Assembly (NCBI RefSeq): GCF_019890675.1
Contig: NZ_JAIOAA010000010.1
Location: 124,001-188,000, forward strand
Direction of reading: 5' to 3'
Length of the DNA: 64,000 nucleotides
Source of the DNA: Micromonospora sp. PLK6-60
GTDB lineage: Bacteria; Actinomycetota; Actinomycetes; Mycobacteriales; Micromonosporaceae
Positions 43,603 through 52,212 of this stretch are shown one piece after another. The position numbers were made by a program, and so were the translations under genes. Position 1 is the first letter of the stretch, and each line of letters begins with the position of its first letter. Under the pieces are notes generated by a model. It was not told where the DNA came from and did not search any database. It worked only from the letters and a program-made list of their open reading frames with translations.

Positions 43603-44706
43603 ATGCGTAACTTCCTCGCCAAGACGGTGGCCGTCGGTGCCATCGCCGCGCTGGCGCTGACCGGCTGTGGTTCCGGCCGGGACGGCGACTCGGGCAGCGG
43701 CTCGGGCGACTCGGCCAAGGGCTTCCCGGCCGACTCCCTGATCGGTGTCGCCCTGCCCGCCAAGACCTCGGAGAACTGGGTCCTGGCCGGTGACCTGTTC
43801 ACCAACGGCCTGAAGGAGGCCGGCTTCAAGAGCGACGTGCAGTACGCCGGCGCGTCGACCACGGTCGCCGACCAGCAGGCGCAGATCACCGCCATGGTCA
43901 CCAAGGGCGCCAAGGTCATCGTCATCGGCGCGACCGACGCCGCGCAGCTCTCCACCCAGGTCGCCGCGGCGCACCAGGCGGGCGCGAAGGTCATCGCCTA
44001 CGACCGCCTGATCACCAACACGCCGGACCTGGACTACTACGTCGCCTTCGACAACTTCAAGGTCGGCCAGCTCCAGGCCCAGGCCCTGCTGGAGGGCATG
44101 AAGGCCAAGAAGCCGAACGGCCCGTACAACATCGAGCTCTTCTCCGGCTCGCCGGACGACAACAACGCCGGGGTGTTCTTCAACGGCGCGATGGACGTGC
44201 TCAAGCCGGAGATCGACAAGGGCAACGTGGTCGTCGCCTCGAAGCAGACCGAAGTCAAGCAGACCGCCATCCAGGGTTGGAAGGCCGAGGGTGCGCAGGC
44301 CCGCATGGACCAGCTGCTGACCTCGACGTACGGCAACAAGGAGCTGGACGGCGTCCTGTCCCCGAACGACACCCTCGCCCGGGCGATCATCACCTCGATC
44401 AAGGGCGCCGGCAAGCCGGTCCCGGTCGTCACCGGCCAGGACTCCGAGGTCGAGTCGGTCAAGTCGATCATGGCTGGCGAGCAGTACATGACGATCAACA
44501 AGGACACCCGCAACCTGGTCAAGGAGACCATCGCCATGGTCCAGGCGCTGCAGAAGGGTGAGACTCCGCAGGTGAACGACAAGGAGTCGTACAACAACGG
44601 CAGCAAGGTCGTCGAGACCTACCTGCTCCCGCCGGTCGCCGTCACCAAGGCCAACGCGGCCGAGGCGTACGCCAACGACCCGAAGCTCGCGCCGCTCACC
44701 AAGTGA
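43603..44706 (+). CDS. CUT2 sugar-binding lipoprotein (ChvE/MmsE type)
   Basis: A 367-residue solute-binding protein. The signal peptide ends in lipobox LALTGC (Cys at about residue 22), and a Gly/Ser/Asp linker follows. The periplasmic-binding type 1 fold shows LIGVALPAKTSENWVLAGD, VIVIGATDAAQL, VIAYDRLI and VVTGQDSEVES, close to the ChvE multiple-sugar binding proteins. It delivers sugar to MmsAB. It lies 53 nt after mmsB and is followed by a strong stem-loop, so most transcripts likely end here. Confidence 0.92.
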   Translation: MRNFLAKTVAVGAIAALALTGCGSGRDGDSGSGSGDSAKGFPADSLIGVALPAKTSENWVLAGDLFTNGLKEAGFKSDVQYAGASTTVADQQAQITAMVTKGAKVIVIGATDAAQLSTQVAAAHQAGAKVIAYDRLITNTPDLDYYVAFDNFKVGQLQAQALLEGMKAKKPNGPYNIELFSGSPDDNNAGVFFNGAMDVLKPEIDKGNVVVASKQTEVKQTAIQGWKAEGAQARMDQLLTSTYGNKELDGVLSPNDTLARAIITSIKGAGKPVPVVTGQDSEVESVKSIMAGEQYMTINKDTRNLVKETIAMVQALQKGETPQVNDKESYNNGSKVVETYLLPPVAVTKANAAEAYANDPKLAPLTK

Positions 44707-44727
44707 GCTGACGGCGGGTCGACGACG

Positions 44728-44764
44728 CGAAGGGTCCCGGGGGGTGTCACTCCGGGACCCTTCG
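44728..44764 (+). terminator. Stem-loop terminator after the operon A binding protein
   Basis: Perfect 13-bp arms CGAAGGGTCCCGG (44728-44740) and CCGGGACCCTTCG (44752-44764) with an 11-nt loop, 21 nt after the stop. No long T-run follows. It may reduce read-through into the ROK gene. Confidence 0.72.
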
Positions 44765-44813
44765 TCGTCACGGTGTCCGGTTCGACGAACGACCCGTAAG
44801 GAGGCCGACGCCG

Positions 44814-46058
44814 GTGGATCCCGAACACCCTGGGCTTCCCCGTCCCCGCCGCGCCTCGGAGCGGCTGCTCCCGTCGGCGGGTAACAGCCAGGAGGAGATC
44901 CGCCGGCAGAACCTCGGCGCCGTGCTGCGCCACGTCCACCTGCACGGCCCGACCTCCCGCGCCGAGCTGACCAGCCGGCTCGGGCTCAACCGCAGCACCA
45001 TCGGCGCGCTCGCCGCCGACCTCGCCGCCATCGGCCTGGTCACCGAGGAGGTGCCGACCGGTGCCCGCCGCGCCGGCCGCCCCTCGCTGGTGGTCCGCCC
45101 CCGTTCCGAGCGGGTGTACGCGTACGCGCTGAGCATCGAGACCGACCGCCTCCGGGCGGCCCGGATCGGCCTCGGCGGCCGCATCCTGGACCTGCGCGAG
45201 GCGAGCCGCCCGCAGGCCACCCCGGCCGTCGAGGCCGTACGCCCGCTGGCCGGACTGGTCCGCGACATGGAGCGGCGGATCACCGCCGGCGGGCGGTGCG
45301 TGGGCGGCGCGGTCGCGGTCACCGACGCCGTCCGCGACGCCGACGGCACGGTCCGGCCCGGCGGCGCCGACGACCGGCTCGGCGCGGCCCTCGCCGCCGA
45401 GTTCGCCGTCTGCCAGGACTTCGTCACCGGGGACCTGGCCGACATCGCCGCCGTCGCCGAACACGTCCGGGGCGTGGCCACGGACAGCAGCCACCTCGTC
45501 TACCTGCACGGCGACGTCGGGGTCAGCGCCGGCCTCATCGTCGACGGCCGGTTGGTCGTCGGCCATCGCGGGCACAGCGGCAAGGTCGGCCACATGGTGG
45601 TCCGGCCGGACGGCCTGCCGTGCGGGTGCGGCTCGCGCGGCTGCTGGGAGACCGAGGTCGGCGAGGCGGCGCTGCTGCGGCACGCCGGCCGGACGGCCGA
45701 CCGGCGGGACGCGGTACGCGAGATCCTGGCCGCGGCGGCCGACGACGAGCCGGTGGCCCGGGCCGCGGTCGACCGGGTCGCCGAGTGGCTCGGCTTCGGC
45801 GTGGCGAACCTGGTGAACGTCGTCGACCCGGATGTCGTCGTGTTCGGCGGGTCGCTGCGCGCCGTCTACATCCTCGGCGCGGACGCGGTCCGCCGCCGGC
45901 TCGGCGAGATGGCCCGGCCCGGGGTACGCGAGCACGTCCGGTTGCGGGCGGCGGCGCTGGACCGGGACGCCCCGCTGATCGGCGCGGCCGAACTCGCCTT
46001 CGAGCGGCTGCTGGCCGACCCGTTGGGCTCCCGGCCCGCCGGTTGGCGGGATGCCTGA
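44814..46058 (+). CDS. ROK-family sugar repressor of operon A
   Basis: A 414-residue XylR/NagC-type regulator. Residues about 25-85 form the winged helix (EEIRRQNLGAVLRHVHLHG, RAELTSRLGLNRSTIGAL). The rest is a ROK sugar-kinase-like domain with YLHGDVGVSAGLIVDG and the zinc site CGCGSRGCWETEVG near 270-283. GTG start is set by TAAGGAGG 9 nt upstream. Its helix-turn-helix is nearly identical to that of the ROK protein at 46144-47325. Probable repressor responding to the imported sugar. Confidence 0.88.
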   Translation: MDPEHPGLPRPRRASERLLPSAGNSQEEIRRQNLGAVLRHVHLHGPTSRAELTSRLGLNRSTIGALAADLAAIGLVTEEVPTGARRAGRPSLVVRPRSERVYAYALSIETDRLRAARIGLGGRILDLREASRPQATPAVEAVRPLAGLVRDMERRITAGGRCVGGAVAVTDAVRDADGTVRPGGADDRLGAALAAEFAVCQDFVTGDLADIAAVAEHVRGVATDSSHLVYLHGDVGVSAGLIVDGRLVVGHRGHSGKVGHMVVRPDGLPCGCGSRGCWETEVGEAALLRHAGRTADRRDAVREILAAAADDEPVARAAVDRVAEWLGFGVANLVNVVDPDVVVFGGSLRAVYILGADAVRRRLGEMARPGVREHVRLRAAALDRDAPLIGAAELAFERLLADPLGSRPAGWRDA

Positions 46059-46060
46059 AG

Positions 46061-46116
46061 TGAAAGGAGGGGGCCCTTATTAACAGACGTCTGTTAATAA
46101 GGGCCCCCTCCTTTCA
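46061..46116. repeat. Perfect 56-bp palindrome between two convergent ROK genes
   Basis: Arms 46061-46088 and 46089-46116 are exact complements with no loop; the centre reads AACAGAC-GTCTGTT and the arm begins TGAAAGGAGGGGGCCC. It starts 2 nt after the operon A ROK stop and ends 27 nt before the operon B ROK stop, so it can terminate transcription from both sides. The AAGGAGGGGGCCC...TTAAC core is shared with the element inside the methyltransferase gene at 53621-53680, indicating a repeat family. Confidence 0.9.
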
Positions 46117-46143
46117 TCTCACGGACCGGCGGGTGACGTGCGG

Positions 46144-47325
46144 TCAGCCGGCGTCGAGCGGGTCGGCCAGCAGCCGGTCGAAGGCCAGCTCGGCCGCGCC
46201 GATCAGCGGAGCGTCCTCGCCCAGCTTCGGGGTGCGCAGCCGGACGTGCTCCAGGCAGGCGGGCAGGGCGTTGGCGTGCAGCCGGCTGCGGACCTGGGCC
46301 GCCGCGGCGAGGTAGAGGTCGCGCATGGTGCCACCGAAGATGACCATCTCCGGGTTGAAGATGTTTACCAGGTTCGCCACGCCGAAGCCGAGCCAGTCGC
46401 CGGCCTGGCGGACGGCGGTGGTGGCGCGGGCGTCGCCCCGGTCGGCGGCGTCGAAGACGGCGAGCAGCGCGTCCCGCCCCCGGGCCTCGGAACGCCCGGC
46501 GGCGCGGAGCAGCCCGTGCTCGCCGATCTCGGTCTCCCAGCAGCCCCGGCGGCCGCAGTCGCAGGGCGCACCGGCGCGGACCACCACCATGTGGCCGACC
46601 TCGCCGCTGTACCCGCCGTGGCCGGTCAGCCGCCGGCCGCCGGCGATGATGCCGGCCCCGACGCCCACGTCGCCGTAGAGATAGATGACGTTGTCGCAGC
46701 CGGCCGCGACGCCCCGGGCGTGCTCGGCGAAGGCCGCCACGTCGGCCACGTTGCCCACCGTGACCGATACGGCCAGGCCCAGCTCGTCGGCGAGCGCGGT
46801 GCCCAGCGGCTCGTCCACCCAGCCGGTGGTCGGGCCGAGCCGGACCAGGCCGTCGGCCTTGCGGACCATGCCGCAGACCGCCACCCCGGCGCCGATGCAG
46901 AGCGCGTCCGGCGGAGCGTACTGGTGCATCTCCTTGAGCGCCGCGGCCAGCAGCGGTGCGGTCTCCGCCGCGTCCAGGCCACGCGGCCGGTCCAGGTCCC
47001 GGCGGTCGAGCACCTCACCGCCGAGACCGACCCGCGCGGCCCGCAGCCGGTCCACCTCGATCGAGTACGCGTACGCGTAGACCCGCTCCGACGCGGGCCG
47101 GACGACCAGCGACGGGCGCCCGGCCCGGCCGGTCTCCCTCGGCGTCCCCTCGCTGACCAGACCGGCGCCGGCCAGGTCGGCGGTCAGCGCGCCGATGGTG
47201 CTGCGGTTGAGGCCGAGCGCGGTGGTGAGTTCCGCCCGCGTGGTGGCCCCGTGCACGTGGACGTACCGCAGCAGGGCGCCCAGGTTCTGCCGACGGATCT
47301 CCTCCTGGCTCGGTCCTGCGCGCAT
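46144..47325 (-). CDS. ROK-family sugar repressor of operon B
   Basis: A 393-residue regulator closely parallel to the operon A ROK protein: SQEEIRRQNLGALLRYVHVHG and RAELTTALGLNRSTIGAL in the winged helix (residues about 6-65), YLYGDVGVGAGIIAGG and zinc motif CDCGRRGCWETEIG in the ROK domain. The recognition segment GLNRSTIGAL is identical in both. ATG at 47325 is chosen, as longer frames run into the permease end. Last gene of operon B, 40 nt after the permease. Confidence 0.88.
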   Translation of the reverse strand: MRAGPSQEEIRRQNLGALLRYVHVHGATTRAELTTALGLNRSTIGALTADLAGAGLVSEGTPRETGRAGRPSLVVRPASERVYAYAYSIEVDRLRAARVGLGGEVLDRRDLDRPRGLDAAETAPLLAAALKEMHQYAPPDALCIGAGVAVCGMVRKADGLVRLGPTTGWVDEPLGTALADELGLAVSVTVGNVADVAAFAEHARGVAAGCDNVIYLYGDVGVGAGIIAGGRRLTGHGGYSGEVGHMVVVRAGAPCDCGRRGCWETEIGEHGLLRAAGRSEARGRDALLAVFDAADRGDARATTAVRQAGDWLGFGVANLVNIFNPEMVIFGGTMRDLYLAAAAQVRSRLHANALPACLEHVRLRTPKLGEDAPLIGAAELAFDRLLADPLDAG

Positions 47326-47365
47326 CGCTACTGGTACTCCGTGTTCCGTGGACGGCGTTCGCCGG

Positions 47366-48625
47366 TCAACGGGTGCCGGTCGCGGCGGCCCGCCGTCGCG
47401 AGATCGCGTCGACGCTCGCGGCGAGCAGCAGCACCACACCGGTGACGACGAACTTGCGACCCGAGCTGTAACCCATCAGACCCATGCCATTGTCGATCAC
47501 GGCCACCACGGCGCCACCGAGCACCGCGTCCAGGACGCGGCCCTTGCCGCCGAAGAGGCTGGTGCCACCGATGACCGCCGCGCCGACGGCGTAGAGCAGT
47601 ACGTTACTGCCACCGGTGTTCGGATCCACCGAGTTGGCCCGGCTAGCGGCCACGATGCCGCCGATGGCGGCCATGCCGGAGCAGATCACGAAGACCGAGA
47701 TGCGGATCCGGTCGACGTTGATGCCGGCCCGGCGGGCCGCCTCGGTGTTGCCGCCGACGGCGTAGACGTGCCGGCCGTAGCTGGTCCGCTGCAGCACGAA
47801 GGTCCAGAAGACCAGCAGCACCGCGATGATCGGCACCACGATCGGCACGCCCTTGAGTGACGAGATCAGCACGTTGCGGCTGCGCTCCAGGTTGAGGATG
47901 TAGACGGCCAGCCCGAGGATGAGCGCCAGCCCGCCGATCCGGGCCAGCACCACGGCGAAGGGGTCGGTGAGCAGCCCGCGGGCGGAACGCTTGCGGTGCC
48001 GGAGCAGTTGCACGGCCGCGTAGCCGGCGACGGCGACGGCGGCGAGCGCCCAGCCGATCGCCGGTGACAGGTTGCGGTTGGCGATGGCCACCAGGGTGTC
48101 GTCGCGGATCGAGATGTTCGCGCCCTCGTCCATCAGCATCAGCACGATGCCCTGGAATGCGAGGAAGCCGGCGAGCGTGACGACGAAGGACGGGATGCCG
48201 ATCTTCGCGACCAGCACGCCGAGCAGGGCGCCGATCGCGACACCGGTGGCGATGGCGGCGAGCACCGCCACGTACCAGGGGTAGCCGCGCACGGTGGCGA
48301 CGTTGGCCAGGATGGCCGCGCAGACGCCGCTGGCGAAACCGGCGGAGAGGTCGATCTCGCCGAGCAGCAGGACGAAGACCAGGCCCATCGCGATCAGGGC
48401 CACCGCCGCGCCCTGGGTGAAGAGGTTGGCGAAGTTGCCGGCGGTGAGGAACGTCGGCTGCTGGATCGCGAAGAACGCGCAGAGCACGACGAGCCCGAGC
48501 ACCGCCGGCAGCGCGCCGATGTCGCCGCCGCGTACCCGGCTGAGGTAGGTGCGGACGTGGCTGCCGACCGTCGGCTGCGGCGCGACCGCGGCCGGGCCGT
48601 CCTTCTTGACGAGTGTGGTGGTCAT
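47366..48625 (-). CDS. CUT2 sugar ABC transporter permease (XylH type)
   Basis: A 419-residue permease with about 12 helices. LIAMGLVFVLLLGEIDLSAGFASG matches the BPD_transp_2 helix with the IDLSxG motif, GIPSFVVTLAGFLAFQGIVL follows, and the C-terminal VGAAVIGGTSLFGGKGRVLDAVLG is typical. The insertion near 210-280 is that of XylH. ATGA overlap with the ATPase gene. Its closest functional analogue in the window is the operon A permease, but the sequences are clearly distinct, so this is not a recent duplicate. Confidence 0.9.
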   Translation of the reverse strand: MTTTLVKKDGPAAVAPQPTVGSHVRTYLSRVRGGDIGALPAVLGLVVLCAFFAIQQPTFLTAGNFANLFTQGAAVALIAMGLVFVLLLGEIDLSAGFASGVCAAILANVATVRGYPWYVAVLAAIATGVAIGALLGVLVAKIGIPSFVVTLAGFLAFQGIVLMLMDEGANISIRDDTLVAIANRNLSPAIGWALAAVAVAGYAAVQLLRHRKRSARGLLTDPFAVVLARIGGLALILGLAVYILNLERSRNVLISSLKGVPIVVPIIAVLLVFWTFVLQRTSYGRHVYAVGGNTEAARRAGINVDRIRISVFVICSGMAAIGGIVAASRANSVDPNTGGSNVLLYAVGAAVIGGTSLFGGKGRVLDAVLGGAVVAVIDNGMGLMGYSSGRKFVVTGVVLLLAASVDAISRRRAAATGTR

Positions 48626-49440
48626 CGGACGGCTCCTGGGATTGTGTCGGCGGGCGCGGCGCCGGTGCCGTTGCCACCCGGTTCGGCGGGGAGGCCGAGG
48701 TTGCCCGAGCGGCCGGCGGTGATCAGCTCGACCACCTGCGAGTGGTTGATGTCGGCGGTCTTCACCTGGGCCACCATCTGGCCGAGGTAGAGCGCCGCGA
48801 TCCGGTCGGAGACGGCGAAGACGTCGTTCATGTTGTGCGAGATCAGCACCACCGCGAGACCGTTGTCGGCCAGCCGGCGGACCAGTTCGAGCACCTGGGC
48901 GGTCTGCGCGACGCCGAGGGCGGCGGTCGGCTCGTCCAGGATGACCAGCTTGCTGTTCCAGAGCACCGCCTTGGCGATGGCCACCGTCTGGCGCTGGCCG
49001 CCGGAGAGGCTGGCCACGTGCTGGCGCAGCGACTTGACCGTACGGATGCTCAGCCCGGCCAACGTCTCGGCGGCCATCTGCTCCATGGTCGGCTCGTCGA
49101 GCACGATGCCGCTGCGCTTCTCCCGGCCGAGGAACATGTTCTGCACGATGTCGAGGTTGTCGCAGAGCGCGAGGTCCTGGTAGACGACCTCGATGCCCAG
49201 GGCGGCGGCGTCCCGGGGGCTGTTGATGCTGACCGGGCGGCCGTCGAAGAGGAACTCGCCGGCGTCGGTGGGATAGATGCCGCTGATGCACTTGACCAGG
49301 GTCGACTTGCCGGCGCCGTTGTCGCCGACCAGCGCGGTCACCTCGCCGGCGTGCGCGGAGAGGGCGACGTCACGCAGGACCTGGACGGGACCGAAGCTCT
49401 TGTCGATCCCGCGCAGTTCCAGCAGGGGGGTTGCGGACAC
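48622..49440 (-). CDS. Sugar ABC transporter ATP-binding protein, single domain
   Basis: A 272-residue ATPase: Walker A GDNGAGKSTLVK (about 38-49), VVYQDLALCDNLDIVQNMFLG after it, signature SLSGGQRQTVAIAKA and Walker B LVILDEPTAALG. It has one nucleotide-binding domain only, in contrast to the 515-residue double-domain ATPase of operon A, so two copies must act per transporter, as in FrcA-type systems. GTG start is supported by AAGGAG 8 nt upstream. The last 30 residues are a Gly/Pro/Ala-rich tail. Confidence 0.9.
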   Translation of the reverse strand: MSATPLLELRGIDKSFGPVQVLRDVALSAHAGEVTALVGDNGAGKSTLVKCISGIYPTDAGEFLFDGRPVSINSPRDAAALGIEVVYQDLALCDNLDIVQNMFLGREKRSGIVLDEPTMEQMAAETLAGLSIRTVKSLRQHVASLSGGQRQTVAIAKAVLWNSKLVILDEPTAALGVAQTAQVLELVRRLADNGLAVVLISHNMNDVFAVSDRIAALYLGQMVAQVKTADINHSQVVELITAGRSGNLGLPAEPGGNGTGAAPADTIPGAVR

Positions 49441-49559
49441 GGGGGTCTCCTTCGGGCGGAGGGAAGATCTCGGGTCCCGTCCGGCGCGGGCGTCGCCCGG
49501 CACGGGGTGATCCGTGCCGGGCGACGCCACCTCACCAGCGGTACGAGGTTCGGCGAGGG

Positions 49560-50663
49560 TCAGCTGATGCCGGCGTCGGCGCAGAGCTTCGCATACGCCT
49601 CGGTGCACAGCTCTTCCTTGGTGACGTAGCCGTCGTCGATGACGTCCTTGACGTTGTCCTTGTAGATGGCCTTCGGCTCCAGGAGCACGGCCGGGACGTC
49701 GCGGTTGCCCTCCGGGTCCTTCACCGTCTGGCCGGTGTCCTTCTTCTCGCCCTTGGCGACGGCGATGGCCAGCTCGGCGGCGGCGTCGGCTTCCTTCTTG
49801 ACCGCCTTGTAGACGGTCATGCACTGGTCGCCGGCGAGGATGTGCTGCAGGCCCTGCACGGTGGCGTCCTGACCGGTCACCGGGACCTTGCCGTTGAGCT
49901 TGTTCTTCTTCAGCACCGAGATGGCGGAGTTGCCGAGCGTGTCGTTCGCGGCGAGCACCCCGTCGATCTTGCCGCGGGCCTTGGTGAGCTGCTGCTCGAA
50001 GATCGTGGTCGCCTGGCCGCCGTCCCACTTCGGCACGGAGTCGTCCGCGACCTGGGTGTATTCCTTCGAGTCGAACTTCGGCTTGAGCACCGAGTCGTAC
50101 CCGTTCTTGAACAGGGTCGCGTTGTTGTCGGTCGGTGCGCCGTTGAGGTAGGCGATCGCCGGGTTCTTGACCCCCTTGTCGGTCAGGCACTTGCTCAGGC
50201 CCTCGCCCTGGAGCCTGCCGACCGCCTCGTTGTCGAAGCTGACGTAGTACTGGGCCGAGCCGCCCAGGGTCAGCCGGTCGTAGTCGATGGTGGCCACACC
50301 CTGCGACTTGGCCCGGTCCAGCACGGCCTTGCCGGTGCCGGAGTCCAGGTTGACGATCATCAGCGCGGTCACGCCGCCGGTGATCATCTGGTCGGCGATG
50401 GTCTGGAAGGCGTTCTTGTCGTTCTCCGCGTTCTGGATGTCGGACTCCACGCCGGCGGCGTCGAAGGCCGCCTTCAGGAACTTGCGGTCCGCGTTCTCCC
50501 AGCGGGCGGAGGACTGGCTGTCCGGGAGGATCACGCCGATCTTCGGCTTCTTGTCGTTGCCGCCGCCGGCCGGTTCGTTGCCGCCGGAGTCGTCGCCGCA
50601 GGCGGCCATGCTGCCGGTGGCCAGCAGGCCCACGGCGGCGAAGGTGAGGAAGCCCTTGCGCAT
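49560..50663 (-). CDS. CUT2 sugar-binding lipoprotein (XylF type)
   Basis: A 367-residue solute-binding protein. Signal peptide with lipobox at AACGDD (Cys near residue 22), then a Gly/Asn linker. Type 1 binding fold: IGVILPDSQSSARWENADRKFL, VATIDYDRLTLGG, DGVLAANDTLGNSAI and VPVTGQDATVQGLQHIL, close to the XylF xylose-binding group. First gene of operon B, with an operator-like motif 38 nt upstream of its ATG. GAAAGGACC precedes the start. Sugar identity is inference. Confidence 0.9.
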   Translation of the reverse strand: MRKGFLTFAAVGLLATGSMAACGDDSGGNEPAGGGNDKKPKIGVILPDSQSSARWENADRKFLKAAFDAAGVESDIQNAENDKNAFQTIADQMITGGVTALMIVNLDSGTGKAVLDRAKSQGVATIDYDRLTLGGSAQYYVSFDNEAVGRLQGEGLSKCLTDKGVKNPAIAYLNGAPTDNNATLFKNGYDSVLKPKFDSKEYTQVADDSVPKWDGGQATTIFEQQLTKARGKIDGVLAANDTLGNSAISVLKKNKLNGKVPVTGQDATVQGLQHILAGDQCMTVYKAVKKEADAAAELAIAVAKGEKKDTGQTVKDPEGNRDVPAVLLEPKAIYKDNVKDVIDDGYVTKEELCTEAYAKLCADAGIS

Positions 50664-50700
50664 CTGCACGGGTCCTTTCGGGGGTGGGGGATAGCGGTTA

Positions 50701-50722
50701 TTTGTTGTGCCCGGCAACGTAT
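50701..50722 (-). promoter_or_regulatory. Operator of sugar ABC operon B (shared motif with operon A)
   Basis: On the minus strand: ATACGTTGCCG-GGCA-CAACAAA. Eighteen of 22 positions match the site before operon A, with identical 4-nt spacing. The site ends 37 nt before the first start codon, against 35 nt in operon A. Confidence 0.65.
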
Positions 50723-50868
50723 TTCCGGCCACACCATGCGCGCAAGAGCGATGTGGATGGAAGTTTGTTGGCGGCGGTAACAATTCAGCAACGCGATTGT
50801 CGCCCCGCCGTCACCCCGGGTGGAAGCGCTCCCGCCCGGCGCCGGAGCGCTCGCCCACGCGGGGTGGC

Positions 50869-51348
50869 TCAGGCGGTGGCGATCCGCGCGGTGACGGCGT
50901 CGGTCAATGCGAGCAGGTCCGCCGGCGCGAGCTGCAGTTGCAGGCCGCGGCGACCGGCCGAGACGTAGACGCTCGGCTGGTCGAGGGCCGACGCGTCGAC
51001 CACCGTGGGCAGCCGCTTGCGCTGGCCCAGCGGGCTGATCCCGCCGCGCACGTAACCGGTGGCCCGCTCGGCCACCGCCCGCTCCGCCATCGCGGCCCGC
51101 TTGCCGCCGACGGCGGCGGCGAGCGCCTTGAGGTCCAGTTCCCCGGTGACCGGCACGACCGCCACGGTGAGCGCGCCGTCGACCTCGGCGACCAGCGACT
51201 TGAACACCTGCTCCGGGGGCACCCCGAGGGCCGCCGCGACCAGCGCGCCGTAGTTCGGCGCGTCCGGCGAGACCCGGTACGGATGGGTGCTGTGCCTGAC
51301 CCCGCGCTTGGTCAGCAGTGCCGTCGCCGGAGTGCCCTGTCCCGCCAT
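50869..51348 (-). CDS. ybaK: Cys-tRNA(Pro)/aminoacyl-tRNA deacylase, YbaK/EbsC type
   Basis: A 159-residue editing protein that hydrolyses mischarged Cys-tRNA(Pro). The family pattern is visible: GTPATALLTKRGVRHSTHPY at the start, VPPEQVFKSLVAEVDG with the conserved Lys near residue 52, and VGGKRAAMAERA followed by GYVRGGISPLGQRKRLPTVV. No Shine-Dalgarno, but a TAGCTT box ends 7 nt before the ATG, suggesting leaderless translation. Monocistronic and divergent from the SDR gene. Confidence 0.9.
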   Translation of the reverse strand: MAGQGTPATALLTKRGVRHSTHPYRVSPDAPNYGALVAAALGVPPEQVFKSLVAEVDGALTVAVVPVTGELDLKALAAAVGGKRAAMAERAVAERATGYVRGGISPLGQRKRLPTVVDASALDQPSVYVSAGRRGLQLQLAPADLLALTDAVTARIATA

Positions 51349-51412
51349 GCCCGACAAGCTAGCGCGGCTCCCGCCGACGCTCACCGGGTTTCCCGGGCGG
51401 GCGGCCGTGTCG

Positions 51413-51432
51413 TACAGTCCTCTAATAATGTA
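51413..51432. promoter_or_regulatory. Possible TetR operator and promoter before the SDR-sugE-tetR operon
   Basis: TACA-N12-TGTA with an outer GTGTCG/CGACAC pair (51407-51412 and 51438-51443) around a TAATAAT core that could be the -10. Symmetry is partial and the regulator gene is the third in the operon, so this is tentative. Confidence 0.3.
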
Positions 51433-51460
51433 GCGATCGACACAGAATTGGGGGATCGAC

Positions 51461-52201
51461 GTGGACCCACTCGCCGGCAAGGCCGTGCTGGTCACCGGAG
51501 GAAGCCGGGGCATCGGCGCCGCCGTGGCGGTGCGTCTCGCCCAGGACGGCGCGGACGTCGCGCTGACGTACCTGCGGGCCGAGGACCGGGCGCGGCAGGT
51601 CGTCCGGCAGATCACCGCGCTCGGGCGGCGCGCCGTCGCGGTGCCGGCCGACAGCGGCGACCCGGCGGCCCTCACCGCCGCCGTGGACCGGGTGGCCGCC
51701 GAGTACGGCCGCCTCGACATCCTGGTGAACAACGCGGGTGTCTTCCCGTACGGGCCGATCGAGGAGACGTCCGTCGAGGACGTGGACCGGGCCCTCGCCG
51801 TCCACGTGCGCGGGGTGTACGTAGCGGCGCAGGCCGCGCTCCGGCACATGGCGCACGGCGGGCGCATCGTCAACATCGGTAGCTGCTTCGTCGACCGGGT
51901 CCCCTACCCGGGCCTCAGCCTGTACGCGATGAGCAAGAGCGCCCTGGTCGGGCTCACCCGCGCACTGGCGCGCGACCTGGGCCCGCGCGGGATCACCGTC
52001 ACGGTTGTGCACCCCGGCTCCACCGACACCGAGATGAACCCGGCCGACGGCGACGGCGCGGATGCCGAGCGGGGCTACATCGCACTCGGCCGCTACGCCG
52101 CACCCGACGAGATCGCCGCGACCGTCGCGCACCTCGCCGGCCCGGGCGGGCGGTACATCACCGGCGCCTCGATCGCCGTCGACGGCGGATTCGCGGCCTG
52201 A
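51461..52201 (+). CDS. Short-chain dehydrogenase/reductase (3-oxoacyl-ACP reductase-like)
   Basis: A 246-residue classical SDR: cofactor motif TGGSRGIGAAV (about 13-23), NNAG near 91, catalytic Ser in NIGSCF, and the YAMSK Tyr-x3-Lys near 155-159, ending ITGASIAVDGGF. NADP preference is likely from the basic residue after the first strand (YLRAEDRAR). GTG start preceded by GGGGGAT. First gene of an operon with sugE (12 nt gap) and tetR. Substrate unknown. Confidence 0.9.
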   Translation: MDPLAGKAVLVTGGSRGIGAAVAVRLAQDGADVALTYLRAEDRARQVVRQITALGRRAVAVPADSGDPAALTAAVDRVAAEYGRLDILVNNAGVFPYGPIEETSVEDVDRALAVHVRGVYVAAQAALRHMAHGGRIVNIGSCFVDRVPYPGLSLYAMSKSALVGLTRALARDLGPRGITVTVVHPGSTDTEMNPADGDGADAERGYIALGRYAAPDEIAATVAHLAGPGGRYITGASIAVDGGFAA

Positions 52202-52212
52202 AGGAGGTAGTC

